A DNA stretch of 64,000 bases from Nitrospirales bacterium LBB_01 (GTDB taxonomy: Bacteria; Nitrospirota; Thermodesulfovibrionia; Thermodesulfovibrionales; Magnetobacteriaceae): positions 186,001 through 250,000 of the forward strand of contig CP049016.1 in assembly GCA_004376055.2 (NCBI GenBank), written 5' to 3'. This document shows positions 8,475-16,587 of this stretch, in pieces. The position numbers and the translations under genes are program-made. How positions within the stretch are numbered: the first letter of the stretch is position 1; each line of letters opens with the position of its first letter. The notes under the pieces are model-generated. The model ran no database searches and was not told where the DNA came from. It saw nothing but the letters and a program-made list of their open reading frames with translations.

Positions 8475-8544
8475 GGCACGTCCTGCTTCAGACCTTGTGG
8501 ATTTGCATCCGTCTGAGAGCGGGTATAAGCATCCTGCACGTGCC
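8475..8544 (-). terminator. Branched hairpin, probable terminator of the DsrE-like operon
   Basis: On the minus strand the outer stem GGCACGT/ACGTGCC encloses a nested hairpin: TCAGAC/GTCTGA, a 5-base bulge, then GGAT/ATCC closed by a GCAA tetraloop. Five T follow the 3' arm (8470-8474). It lies after the last DsrE-like gene and between convergent genes, so termination is the simplest role. The elaboration is greater than a terminator needs. Confidence 0.55.
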
Positions 8545-8561
8545 CCTCTCCACATATTCTA

Positions 8562-8729
8562 TTACCAGCAAATCACTTTATCGCTTGAAACTACCTTGTC
8601 AATTATATCGTCATAGTTTTTGTCTTTTCTAAGGTCAACGACCGTCACCTCGGCAAGTTTCTTTTGCACCTCTATAAAGGTCTTTGCCGTTTCGCTTGCA
8701 TCCTGTTTCAATATGTACAGTACCTTCAT
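8562..8729 (-). CDS. Small DsrH/TusB-like protein
   Basis: A 55 aa protein starting MKVLYILKQDASETAKTF and ending DKVICW, the typical C-terminal signature of DsrH/TusB. GAGGGGG precedes ATG 8729 at good spacing, favouring it over an upstream TTG. It is shorter than usual DsrH proteins (about 95 aa), and no conserved Cys other than the one in ICW is present. It is last of three DsrE-superfamily genes in an apparent operon. A role in sulfur relay is inferred from context. Confidence 0.65.
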   Translation of the reverse strand: MKVLYILKQDASETAKTFIEVQKKLAEVTVVDLRKDKNYDDIIDKVVSSDKVICW

Positions 8730-8744
8730 TATATACCCCCTCAA

Positions 8745-9017
8745 TTAATAGGCTAATATGTTGTCATACTCAAGAAGTTTCTTGGCAATCTCTTCTGTTG
8801 ACAAATATTTAATGTCGTCATAATTACTTATGTTTGTAAACAAGGTCATATCCATTTCTTTGATCATCTCAAAATTCATGTCGTTCTCTTCATTGGATAC
8901 AATCTTATTGTCCAAAATAAACACCTCTATGATGTCGTCCATAACTGTTATGCCAACGCTCATCCTTAACGCCTCTCCCTGTCTGTCCCTAACTAATACG
9001 GCAATCTTCTTAGCCAT
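8745..9017 (-). CDS. DsrE/DsrF-superfamily small protein
   Basis: A 90 aa protein, MAKKIAVLVRDRQGEALRM at the start and EYDNILAY at the end, with the alternating hydrophobic strand pattern of the DsrEFH fold. It has no cysteine at all, as in structural subunits such as DsrF/TusC. It sits between a DsrE-like gene (15-base gap) and the DsrH-like gene (15-base gap). Assignment rests on fold pattern and context more than motif. Confidence 0.6.
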   Translation of the reverse strand: MAKKIAVLVRDRQGEALRMSVGITVMDDIIEVFILDNKIVSNEENDMNFEMIKEMDMTLFTNISNYDDIKYLSTEEIAKKLLEYDNILAY

Positions 9018-9032
9018 TTATTCCCTCCATCA

Positions 9033-9335
9033 CTATATTAACAGAACCCTGTCGGCATCCTGATTCATTACTGAATTCTGATACTGACTTCCTGCTGTAC
9101 AGCCTGCAGGAATCATATCCTCAGTTATATTCCTAAGTTTTGCGCTGTGGTCACACAAGCTCATACTGACACCGGGCAGATCCTTAAGTGCCACAATGTC
9201 TTTATTCTGTGAGTGCCGCGCACCGTCATCCATCATAAACAATATTACCTGATGCCCCTTTTTCACAGCAGCTTTTGTCAGCCCTATGATGTCCTGAGTA
9301 AAACCATCTCGCGTAATCAGTAAACCTATCGTCAT
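9033..9335 (-). CDS. DsrE-like sulfur-relay protein
   Basis: A 100 aa DsrE-family protein. The conserved cysteine lies in SLCDHSAKLRNI (about residue 61), followed by PAGCTAGSQYQNSVM and a closing DADRVLLI, as in DsrE/YchN-type proteins that carry persulfide. AGGAGG precedes the ATG. Together with the next two genes it looks like a compact DsrEFH-like trio. In sulfur oxidisers such trios pass sulfur to DsrC; a dsrC is at 56911-57246. Direction of sulfur flow cannot be decided. Confidence 0.75.
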   Translation of the reverse strand: MTIGLLITRDGFTQDIIGLTKAAVKKGHQVILFMMDDGARHSQNKDIVALKDLPGVSMSLCDHSAKLRNITEDMIPAGCTAGSQYQNSVMNQDADRVLLI

Positions 9336-9373
9336 TTACACTGTCCTCCTTTGTATTTCATTATACAGTTATG

Positions 9374-10546
9374 CTATTTACTTAGTGTCAATTCCTTTTT
9401 TACTACAATGATTGACTTATCGTTTAAGCCCTCTTTCGAGATATTATACTTATCTATGGCAGATGACGGGAACAACCTGTACATAACATAAACGTCGGCG
9501 GTTTTCACGTCACCTCCGGTTATTGGATACGTTAGGTGCCGTTCCTCAGCCGCTTTAAGTCTTGTATCAAATGCGACAGACTCAGCTTTCCATGCGGGAA
9601 CACCTGTCTTATCGCCAGCTTTAAAGGCCTTTGCAAAAACGGATTGTTTATCATCCGCCAGTGGGTTTTCCTTTATGTTAGTCCACAGTGCCTTACCTGC
9701 CGAGTCTCTAAAAGTAACCTTTACGAAGGCTATTCTCATAGGCATAGTTGACGGGAAAGCGTGCCCCGCAATGTTTTTTACCTTAACATGAAGGTTTTTA
9801 CCATCTGATTTGATATCCAGAGTTACAGCTTTTTTCAACATCTCCTCATCATGTCCGCCTGATATGGCATGAGAGGTGTGTTCGGCTGTTTTAGACATGA
9901 GAGCCGGTTCTCCAGCTGTCTTTTGCATATGACACGACAGACAGTTCCCTGTCCCTTCTTCTTTCATGGCACAGATAGTAACATTCTTAGGATTTACTAA
10001 AAACCCATGACAACCAAGACACAGTTCACCGTTTGAAAACATAGGGTTGGACGCTGTCTTGTGCGGAGCCTTGTCACCAGGTTTATTTACAAGGAAACTG
10101 CCGTCTTTATTTATAACACAGGTGTTTCTGTCTTTACCGAGCATTGTGTTTTCTATCCTGTGACAAAATGTACAGCCCACCCCGTCTTGCTCAAGCAGGT
10201 TTTTATCATCTGGTTTTTGTTTTCCGCTTGTTATATCCGTAATATTGTCAGCCATAGGCATGTGGCATGTGGCACAGTTATAACCGGCATCAATTTTATC
10301 TTTCTGCATATCAGAGAGGAATGAATTATACATAGCGGCATGAGCGCCGTCTTTATGCACAGAGGACTTACCGTGCATTGAGTTTGACCATTCCTTAAAT
10401 ATGGCTGGATGGCAGGCGGAACACTTTTGCGAAGACATAAAAGGCTCAGCGCCCTCCGGTATCTCATGCGCAAAACCTGACACTGAAAACACCAAAAGTG
10501 CTACCACTGAAAGCATTATATATTGCACCCCTGATTTATATCTCAT
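9374..10546 (-). CDS. Secreted pentahaem cytochrome c (cytochrome c552/c554-like)
   Basis: A 390 aa periplasmic multihaem cytochrome. A signal peptide ends near SVSGFAHE (about residue 27). Five CxxCH haem sites are visible: CSACH 42-46, CATCH 91-95, CTFCH 125-129, CLGCH 176-180 and CLSCH 202-206. The C-terminal half (about 230-390) has no haem motif and looks like a beta domain. The arrangement fits the cytochrome c-552/c-554 superfamily. The DsrE-like operon follows 38 bases later on the same strand, so an electron-transfer role tied to sulfur is possible but inferred. Confidence 0.85.
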   Translation of the reverse strand: MRYKSGVQYIMLSVVALLVFSVSGFAHEIPEGAEPFMSSQKCSACHPAIFKEWSNSMHGKSSVHKDGAHAAMYNSFLSDMQKDKIDAGYNCATCHMPMADNITDITSGKQKPDDKNLLEQDGVGCTFCHRIENTMLGKDRNTCVINKDGSFLVNKPGDKAPHKTASNPMFSNGELCLGCHGFLVNPKNVTICAMKEEGTGNCLSCHMQKTAGEPALMSKTAEHTSHAISGGHDEEMLKKAVTLDIKSDGKNLHVKVKNIAGHAFPSTMPMRIAFVKVTFRDSAGKALWTNIKENPLADDKQSVFAKAFKAGDKTGVPAWKAESVAFDTRLKAAEERHLTYPITGGDVKTADVYVMYRLFPSSAIDKYNISKEGLNDKSIIVVKKELTLSK

Positions 10547-10581
10547 CTTACCTCCGGTAATTCATTTTTTTTCACAGCACT

Positions 10582-11583
10582 TTAAGTCCGGAAAGACTCA
10601 TGTTCTCTTATTATTTCATAAACAGTGTGAAAAGATAAATCCCTCATACACTCAATGCGATAACATTTTTTTTTGAAACACGGCATACATCTGAGAGAAA
10701 GCCTGATGATGGTGTTGTTTTTGCCATACGGGCCTGTTCTTAGAGGCTCTGTGGGTCCAAAAATCGCATAAACCCATACCCCAAGAGCTGCTGCCACGTG
10801 CATTGGGCCTGTGTCGTTAGATACCATAAATTTTGCTTTTGAAATAATCCACGGAATATCAGACAGTCCGGTTTTGCCTGCCAGACTTATCGCTTTTCCC
10901 TCAGACAACCTTACAACCTCATCGGCTGCCTCCATGTCGTCCTTTGAGCCTATGATTACAGTGGGAATTGGCAGCAAAGCGGCAAGACGGCCAAAATATG
11001 ACGGCGGCCATCGTTTTGTCTCCCATCTGGCGCCAGGCGCCATTACCACAAAATCTAGAGGAAGTTCATCAATAACATTAGGGGGCTCTATATGTAAGTT
11101 TAACGGAAACGACACTACTGATGTGTCACAGCCTAAAAACTCTGCCACTTTGAGGTATCTGTCAACAGCATGGACGTCACGTCCGCCTTCAATTAACTGA
11201 GTATAAAAAAAACGGCTGCCCTCCCGTGCTTCTTTAAAGCCAATGACGTTTTTGCATCCGCTCATTTGCGCAATCAATCCACTTCGGAGCAGCCCCTGTA
11301 AATCCACTACAAGGGAAAAACTCTCAGCTCTGAGCTTTGTCCTCAGAGAGCGTAATTCTCTTATTGTATCGGCAATTTTAAGGGGATTTTTCCAATTGTC
11401 TTTCTCTATTACCCACAGACGGTCTATCATCGGATGCCCTTGAAGGATACTCTTAAGCGAACCGGCTATCACCCAGTGGATTTCGGCTTTGGGGTACTTG
11501 TTTTTTAAAACCTGTAGAAACGGCAGCGCATGAATCACATCGCCGTATGAGCTTGGCTTAATTATTAATATTTTTTCGTACAA
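10582..11583 (-). CDS. Lipopolysaccharide heptosyltransferase (GT9 family)
   Basis: Transfers heptose from ADP-heptose to the LPS inner core. The 333 aa protein has the GT9 start ILIIKPSSYGDVIHALPFL and the C-terminal sugar-nucleotide signature SNDTGPMHVAAALG followed by IFGPTEP. It is most like heptosyltransferase I (WaaC), but I versus II is not certain. The start is TTG with GGAG eight bases upstream. It is divergent from kdsC, another LPS-core gene. The Cys-rich stretch CMPCFKKKCYRIECM near the C-terminus is a common GT9 feature. Confidence 0.9.
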   Translation of the reverse strand: MYEKILIIKPSSYGDVIHALPFLQVLKNKYPKAEIHWVIAGSLKSILQGHPMIDRLWVIEKDNWKNPLKIADTIRELRSLRTKLRAESFSLVVDLQGLLRSGLIAQMSGCKNVIGFKEAREGSRFFYTQLIEGGRDVHAVDRYLKVAEFLGCDTSVVSFPLNLHIEPPNVIDELPLDFVVMAPGARWETKRWPPSYFGRLAALLPIPTVIIGSKDDMEAADEVVRLSEGKAISLAGKTGLSDIPWIISKAKFMVSNDTGPMHVAAALGVWVYAIFGPTEPLRTGPYGKNNTIIRLSLRCMPCFKKKCYRIECMRDLSFHTVYEIIREHESFRT

Positions 11584-11646
11584 GACATTCTCCGCTGCTA
11601 AATTATACCTATCAGTGCACTATTAATGCTACAATACTGCTGCATA

Positions 11647-12180
11647 ATGCTTAATACGATTTCAGAAAAAGCAAAGCCTATAAAACTTCTCATTCTGGAT
11701 GTTGACGGGGTGCTTACAGACGGCAGCATCGCCTTTGACGGCAGCGGCATTGAGATGAAAACGTTCAACGTCCGGGACGGTCACGGGATAGTGCTTTTAA
11801 AAGATCACAGCATCCATGTGGCAATAATAACCGGTAGAGCCTCTGAGGCAGTGACAAGACGCGCTAAAGAGCTTGGCATTACCGACGTATATCAAAAGTG
11901 CTGGGATAAGGTTAAACCGTATGAGGAATTAAAAACCAAGTATAATCTTACTGATTCAGAGTGTGCCTATGTTGGGGATGACATAGTGGATATTCCACTT
12001 CTAATCCGTGTTGGGTTTAGCGTAACCGTTAACGATGGGCATTCTGAGGCTAAAGCGGTTTCTTCATATGTTACAGAGCTTAGCGGCGGTAAAGGGGCAG
12101 CGCGTGAAGTGTGCGAATTGATACTTAAAGCAAAAGGTCTTTGGGATACGATTATAAGCGATTTAAATAAAACTACATAA
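11647..12180 (+). CDS. kdsC: 3-deoxy-D-manno-octulosonate 8-phosphate phosphatase
   Basis: HAD-family phosphatase that dephosphorylates KDO-8-P in LPS core synthesis. The 177 aa protein has the nucleophile motif LDVDGVLTDG, motif II TGRASEAV and motif IV YVGDDIVDIPLL. ATG 11647 places the protein as in relatives; an upstream ATG at 11626 would add seven residues, and neither has a strong ribosome site. It is divergent from the heptosyltransferase. Confidence 0.92.
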   Translation: MLNTISEKAKPIKLLILDVDGVLTDGSIAFDGSGIEMKTFNVRDGHGIVLLKDHSIHVAIITGRASEAVTRRAKELGITDVYQKCWDKVKPYEELKTKYNLTDSECAYVGDDIVDIPLLIRVGFSVTVNDGHSEAKAVSSYVTELSGGKGAAREVCELILKAKGLWDTIISDLNKTT

Positions 12181-12207
12181 AACCCTGTTAAGTCTTTCTC
12201 CACTAAA

Positions 12208-13443
12208 ATGAAATTAAAAAACACAAAAGCGTTTGAAATATTTAAGTACCTTGGGCCAGGGTTTCTTGTAACCGTTGGATTTATTGATCCCGGCAACTGG
12301 GCGGCAAATATCTCTGCCGGGTCGGACTATGGATACAATCTTCTTTGGATGGTGACGCTCTCCACCATAATGTTGATAATCCTGCAGCATAATGCCGCAC
12401 ACCTTGGCATCGTCACGGGGCTTTGCCTGTCTGAAGCGTCAAAGAAGTATTTTAATAAGTACGTTGGCAATGTTTTTTTACTTACCGCCATAGTTGCCGG
12501 TGTGTCAACGGCGCTTGCCGAGATATTGGGAGCTGCTATTGGGTTAAACATGCTCTTTGGGCTTCCCATCACTATAGGCACACCATTTACAGCAGCGTTT
12601 GTCTTTTGGATGGTCTTTGCAAACACATACAGAAAACTTGAAAAGTGGATTATAACTTTTGTGTCGCTTATAGGAATCGCCTTTATTTTTGAATTGTTCC
12701 TTGTTGACGTCAGCTGGAAATCTGTAGCGCTATATTCATTTAAGCCGTCTTTTCCTGTGGGTTCAATGCTGGTAGTGATGAGTGTCCTTGGGGCTGTCGT
12801 TATGCCGCATAATATATTTCTGCATTCCGAGATTATTCAAAGCAGACAGTGGAATCTTAAAAGCCCTGAGATAATTAAACGGCAGTTAAAGTATGAATTC
12901 ACTGACACACTGACAGCGATGATTGTGGGCTTTTTTATAAACGCCGCCATGATAATAGTAGCTGCCGCAGTTTTTAATGCAAAGGGTATTCACGTTACAG
13001 AACTACAGCAGGCTCAAAATACGCTTAAACCTCTGTTGGGTGCAAAGGCCTCGGTGGTGTTTGCGCTTGCGCTCTTATTTGCCGGATTGTCCTCATCAAT
13101 CACCGCAGCAATGGCAGGCGGCTCTATCTTTGCCGGAATGTTTCGTAAACCGCTTGATACCTCAGACAAACACTCACGCATAGGGATTGCCCTGACTATT
13201 ATCTTTGCCGCAGTAATTATCTACTATCTTAAAGACCCGTTTCAGGGAATAATCGTAAGCCAAGCTGTGCTGAGCATTCAACTGCCGCTGACCGTAATTT
13301 TTTTGATTTTTCTTACCTCTTCTAAAGATGTAATGGGTGAATACGCAAACTCCCCAGTAGAGAAAATATCTCTCTGGGCAATTGCAGTTATCGTAATTAT
13401 CCTTAACATTATGCTGTTAGTCCAAATGTTTGTCAGTACATGA
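12208..13443 (+). CDS. NRAMP-family divalent metal transporter
   Basis: Inner-membrane proton-coupled Mn2+/Fe2+ importer, 411 aa with about eleven helices. The TM1 metal-binding motif DPGNW and the TM6 motif MPHNIFLHSE are intact. It follows kdsC by 27 bases. Its end overlaps the convergent adenine deaminase gene by 11 bases. Iron or manganese preference cannot be read. For an iron-rich lifestyle such as magnetite formation this would be relevant, but nothing in the window shows that. Confidence 0.93.
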   Translation: MKLKNTKAFEIFKYLGPGFLVTVGFIDPGNWAANISAGSDYGYNLLWMVTLSTIMLIILQHNAAHLGIVTGLCLSEASKKYFNKYVGNVFLLTAIVAGVSTALAEILGAAIGLNMLFGLPITIGTPFTAAFVFWMVFANTYRKLEKWIITFVSLIGIAFIFELFLVDVSWKSVALYSFKPSFPVGSMLVVMSVLGAVVMPHNIFLHSEIIQSRQWNLKSPEIIKRQLKYEFTDTLTAMIVGFFINAAMIIVAAAVFNAKGIHVTELQQAQNTLKPLLGAKASVVFALALLFAGLSSSITAAMAGGSIFAGMFRKPLDTSDKHSRIGIALTIIFAAVIIYYLKDPFQGIIVSQAVLSIQLPLTVIFLIFLTSSKDVMGEYANSPVEKISLWAIAVIVIILNIMLLVQMFVST

Positions 13444-15058
13444 AAAGCTCTGTAAAGTTAAAACTATCAACATCAAAAAGTCCTTTATCGCTGATTTTTA
13501 GATGTGGAATTACAATCAGCGCCATAAAAGAAAGAAGCATAAACGGGGCTTTCTGAGTGCAGCCCATTTCCTCCTTTACTATGCCGCTAAGAGAGCCGTA
13601 CCTTTTGGCTGTCTCATAGCCATCACAATCAGTCATAATGCCCCCAAAAGGAAGCGGCAAAATATCCTCCCTGCCGTCATACACTGCGGCTATTCCCCCT
13701 CTTTGCCGTATAATTAAATTTACAGCCCGGCAAATGTCTGAATCGCCGACTCCTACGGTAATTATGTTATGGGAGTCATGAGCTATTGATGAGGCAATGG
13801 CTCCGGTTTTTAGTCCGAAATTCTTTATAAATCCAACCGCAGGCGCCACATTTTCATATCTGTTAACTACCGCTATTTTAAGTATATCTCTGCTTGGGTC
13901 AGATATTGCAAATGCCCCCTCAATTTTGGGTTCAAGCAACTCCATCTTAGTGATGATTTGCCCATCAAGAGCAGCAATTGTCTTAATCATTCCGGGTTTG
14001 GCCCTTACTGCGAAATCCATCTCTGATTTTGCTTGCGCATTGAAATTGTTTAAAGGTTTCGCAGGTACAGTTTTTATCAGTGATTTACCGTCTTTAGCGA
14101 CAAGGTCTCCATTTATATAAGTCTCAAGTATATTAAACTCAGCTAAGTTATCAATGACAATACAGTCTGCATAATCCCCTTCTCTTAAAAGCCCGACGTC
14201 AAGTCCATAGTGTTTAACCGGATTTAAGGAGGCAGCCCTTAGTACTTTCATTATATCTATGCCCTGCTTTAGCGCCCGTTTAACCATATCATTAATGTGA
14301 CCGGCAACAAGGTCATCGGGGTGTTTATCGTCGCTGCATAACATAACCGAATCACAATGAGTGCAAATTAGCGGCGCAAGCTCGTCAAAGTTCCTTGCAG
14401 CCGAGCCCTCACGGATTTGTATTTTCATGCCATAAGAGATTTTCTCCAGCGCCTCCTCTATGGTTACACTTTCGTGATCTGTGGTTATGCCGGCATCAAC
14501 GTAGCGTTTACAGCTTTCCCCTCTTAATCCCGGCGCATGACCGTCTATTGGCTTCTTTAGTGATTTCGCAAGATTTAGTTTTTCTAAAACATCGGGGAAA
14601 TTATTAATTACAGCCGGAAAATTCATCATCTCGCTAAGATATTTGAAACTGTCAGACATAAGCAATTCTTTGATTTCACCTATCCCCAGAGAGCCTCCGG
14701 CTGTTTCAAACGCAGTAGCAGGAACGCACGATGGAGCTCCAAAGTAAAACTTAAACGGCACAGCGTCGCCGTTTTCAAGCATAAACCTCACCCCATCAAT
14801 TCCGCACACATTGGCTATCTCATGAGGGTCGGACACTGTGGCAACCGTGCCATGCACTACGGCAAGACGGGCAAACTCGGAGGGTATCAGCATTGAGCTT
14901 TCTATATGGATATGAGAGTCTATTAAGCCGGGGACTATAAATCCAATACAGGACGTACTTTCACGTTTTATTGAAACAATGCGGCTGTTTTCAACTATTA
15001 TTGTAGCTGGATATATTGTTTCATTGAAGACATCTACTATGTTGCCGGTTATCTGCGT
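13433..15058 (-). CDS. ade: Adenine deaminase with probable ACG start codon
   Basis: Converts adenine to hypoxanthine and ammonia (amidohydrolase superfamily). The first ATG (14893) falls in SSMLIPSEF, after the metal-binding HIHIESS motif. The reading frame continues open upstream and encodes QITGNIVDVFNETIYPA and PGLIDSHIHIESS, the standard N-terminus. No ATG, GTG or TTG lies in that stretch. An ACG codon at 15058-15056 sits exactly where Met is expected, behind GGAAAA at about 6 bases and 2 bases after the hemD stop. From ACG the protein is 541 aa, the family's normal length. A sequencing error (ATG to ACG) is the alternative. Confidence 0.85.
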   Translation of the reverse strand, partial: TQITGNIVDVFNETIYPATIIVENSRIVSIKRESTSCIGFIVPGLIDSHIHIESSMLIPSEFARLAVVHGTVATVSDPHEIANVCGIDGVRFMLENGDAVPFKFYFGAPSCVPATAFETAGGSLGIGEIKELLMSDSFKYLSEMMNFPAVINNFPDVLEKLNLAKSLKKPIDGHAPGLRGESCKRYVDAGITTDHESVTIEEALEKISYGMKIQIREGSAARNFDELAPLICTHCDSVMLCSDDKHPDDLVAGHINDMVKRALKQGIDIMKVLRAASLNPVKHYGLDVGLLREGDYADCIVIDNLAEFNILETYINGDLVAKDGKSLIKTVPAKPLNNFNAQAKSEMDFAVRAKPGMIKTIAALDGQIITKMELLEPKIEGAFAISDPSRDILKIAVVNRYENVAPAVGFIKNFGLKTGAIASSIAHDSHNIITVGVGDSDICRAVNLIIRQRGGIAAVYDGREDILPLPFGGIMTDCDGYETAKRYGSLSGIVKEEMGCTQKAPFMLLSFMALIVIPHLKISDKGLFDVDSFNFTELFMY

Positions 15059-15060
15059 AT

Positions 15061-16587
15061 TTATTTTCCAATTAGTTTATTTTCAACAATAGAGTTAACC
15101 ATATCGGCAACAGTGGCGCGCTCAGGCATGACGTTGACAGTTAGACCGTGTTTTTCTAAAGCCCGCTTAGTGACAGGGCCGATTACGGCAATAGTTACGC
15201 TTGATAGAAGTTCTATGAGAGTTTCGCCTATCGATTCAAGCAGATTAGTAAACGTGGCAGCTGATGTAAAGGTGGCGGTTGTGATTTTACGCTCACGTAA
15301 AAATCGCTCAAGGCGCTTTACATGAGGAATCTGACTTATTGCCCTGTATGTCACGGGTGTGTCAATATAGCCGCCATGTGCTCTTACACGCTCAGGGAAG
15401 ATGTCCCGCCCCTTTTCCGCTTGAGGGAGTAAAAACCGCTTGTTTTTAATCCCATCCAGAGTTTCAAATAGTTTAATCAAACCCTCTGCGTTAAACTCAT
15501 CCGGCACAACATCTACCCGCATACCGAATTTTTCAACCGCTTCTTTCGTTTTGATTCCTATTGCGCAAATTCGCAACCCTTTGAGGTCTCTGACGTCGTG
15601 AGATTTTTCCATTAATCGCTTAATAAAATAGTCAACCCCGTTAGCGCTTGTAAATATTAGCCAATCGTAACTTCCAACCTTTTCAATAGCAGCATCTATG
15701 CTGTCAAAATTTTCCGGAGGCACAATTTTAATTGTAGGGAATTCAAAAATTTCCGCTCCCAGTGCTTCAAGCGGTTCGTAGTCGGCGCTGTATGGACGCG
15801 TTATTAAAATCCTTTCACCAAAGAGCGGTCTGGTTTCAAACCAGTTTAGGGTATCCCTTAGAAGCACCGTAGAGCCAACAACCATGATGGCAGGCGGCTT
15901 TATGTTTTCAGTCTGTGAAATTGCTGCAATGTTCTGTAAAACTCCGGTAACGGTTATCTGCTCAGGGCGGCTGCCCCAGCGGATTACCGCAGCGGGTGTT
16001 TCGGCGGGCTTGCCGTTTTCTATAAGCTTTGACGTTATAGAGGAGAAATTCTTTACTCCCATAAGAAACACAAGTGTGTCAAACCCGTTGGCAAGCGCCT
16101 GCCAGTTAATCCTGCTTCCGGTTTTCGTCTCATCTTCATTGCCTGTAATCACGGCAAACGATGAGGAGTACTTTCGGTGCGTTATGGGAATCCCTGCATA
16201 AGCCGGAACGCTGATAGCTGATGTAACGCCGGGAATTATTTCAAACTCTATCCCGTGGCTTTTCAACACCTCCGCCTCTTCGCCCCCGCGTCCAAACACA
16301 AACGGGTCTCCCCCTTTTAGTCTGCAAACAGATTTTCCTGCCAGCGCATGTTCTACAAGGGCGGCATTTATTGCGTCCTGACTCATCTCGTGACGCCCTC
16401 CGCGCTTTCCTGCATAAACAAGCTCAGCGCCTTCTTTGGCATAGTTTAGAATTTGCCCGTTTATGTGAAAATCATACACGATAACATCAGCGCTTTTAAT
16501 GCAATTAAGCGCCTTTACTGTGATTAGCCCGATGTCACCTGGGCCTGCTCCAGTTAGATATACCTTACCCCTCTTTATATACTTCAT
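15061..16587 (-). CDS. cobA-hemD: Fused uroporphyrinogen-III C-methyltransferase / uroporphyrinogen-III synthase
   Basis: A bifunctional 508 aa protein. The N-terminal half (about 1-245) is SUMT: GAGPGDIGLITVKAL, AGKRGG and GGDPFVFGRGGEE are characteristic. It methylates uroporphyrinogen III to precorrin-2, feeding sirohaem and cobalamin. The C-terminal half (about 260-508) is HemD, which closes the tetrapyrrole ring. ATG 16587 is chosen because the GKVYLTGAGPGD strand follows directly; longer starts run into hemC. It overlaps hemC by 23 bases, implying translational coupling. Sirohaem is the Dsr sulfite reductase cofactor, which fits the sulfur genes. Confidence 0.93.
   Translation of the reverse strand: MKYIKRGKVYLTGAGPGDIGLITVKALNCIKSADVIVYDFHINGQILNYAKEGAELVYAGKRGGRHEMSQDAINAALVEHALAGKSVCRLKGGDPFVFGRGGEEAEVLKSHGIEFEIIPGVTSAISVPAYAGIPITHRKYSSSFAVITGNEDETKTGSRINWQALANGFDTLVFLMGVKNFSSITSKLIENGKPAETPAAVIRWGSRPEQITVTGVLQNIAAISQTENIKPPAIMVVGSTVLLRDTLNWFETRPLFGERILITRPYSADYEPLEALGAEIFEFPTIKIVPPENFDSIDAAIEKVGSYDWLIFTSANGVDYFIKRLMEKSHDVRDLKGLRICAIGIKTKEAVEKFGMRVDVVPDEFNAEGLIKLFETLDGIKNKRFLLPQAEKGRDIFPERVRAHGGYIDTPVTYRAISQIPHVKRLERFLRERKITTATFTSAATFTNLLESIGETLIELLSSVTIAVIGPVTKRALEKHGLTVNVMPERATVADMVNSIVENKLIGK

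Noticed and set aside
8475-8544. Possible c-di-GMP (GEMM) riboswitch, from GCAAA and GGTCTGAAG-like words on the minus strand
   Set aside because: The first conserved half of the motif is missing and the structure lies downstream of its operon, next to a T run; a terminator fits better.
13433-14893. Adenine deaminase as an N-terminally truncated pseudogene starting at ATG 14893
   Set aside because: The upstream frame is fully open and encodes the conserved N-terminus up to an ACG in the exact start position, so truncation is not the best reading.
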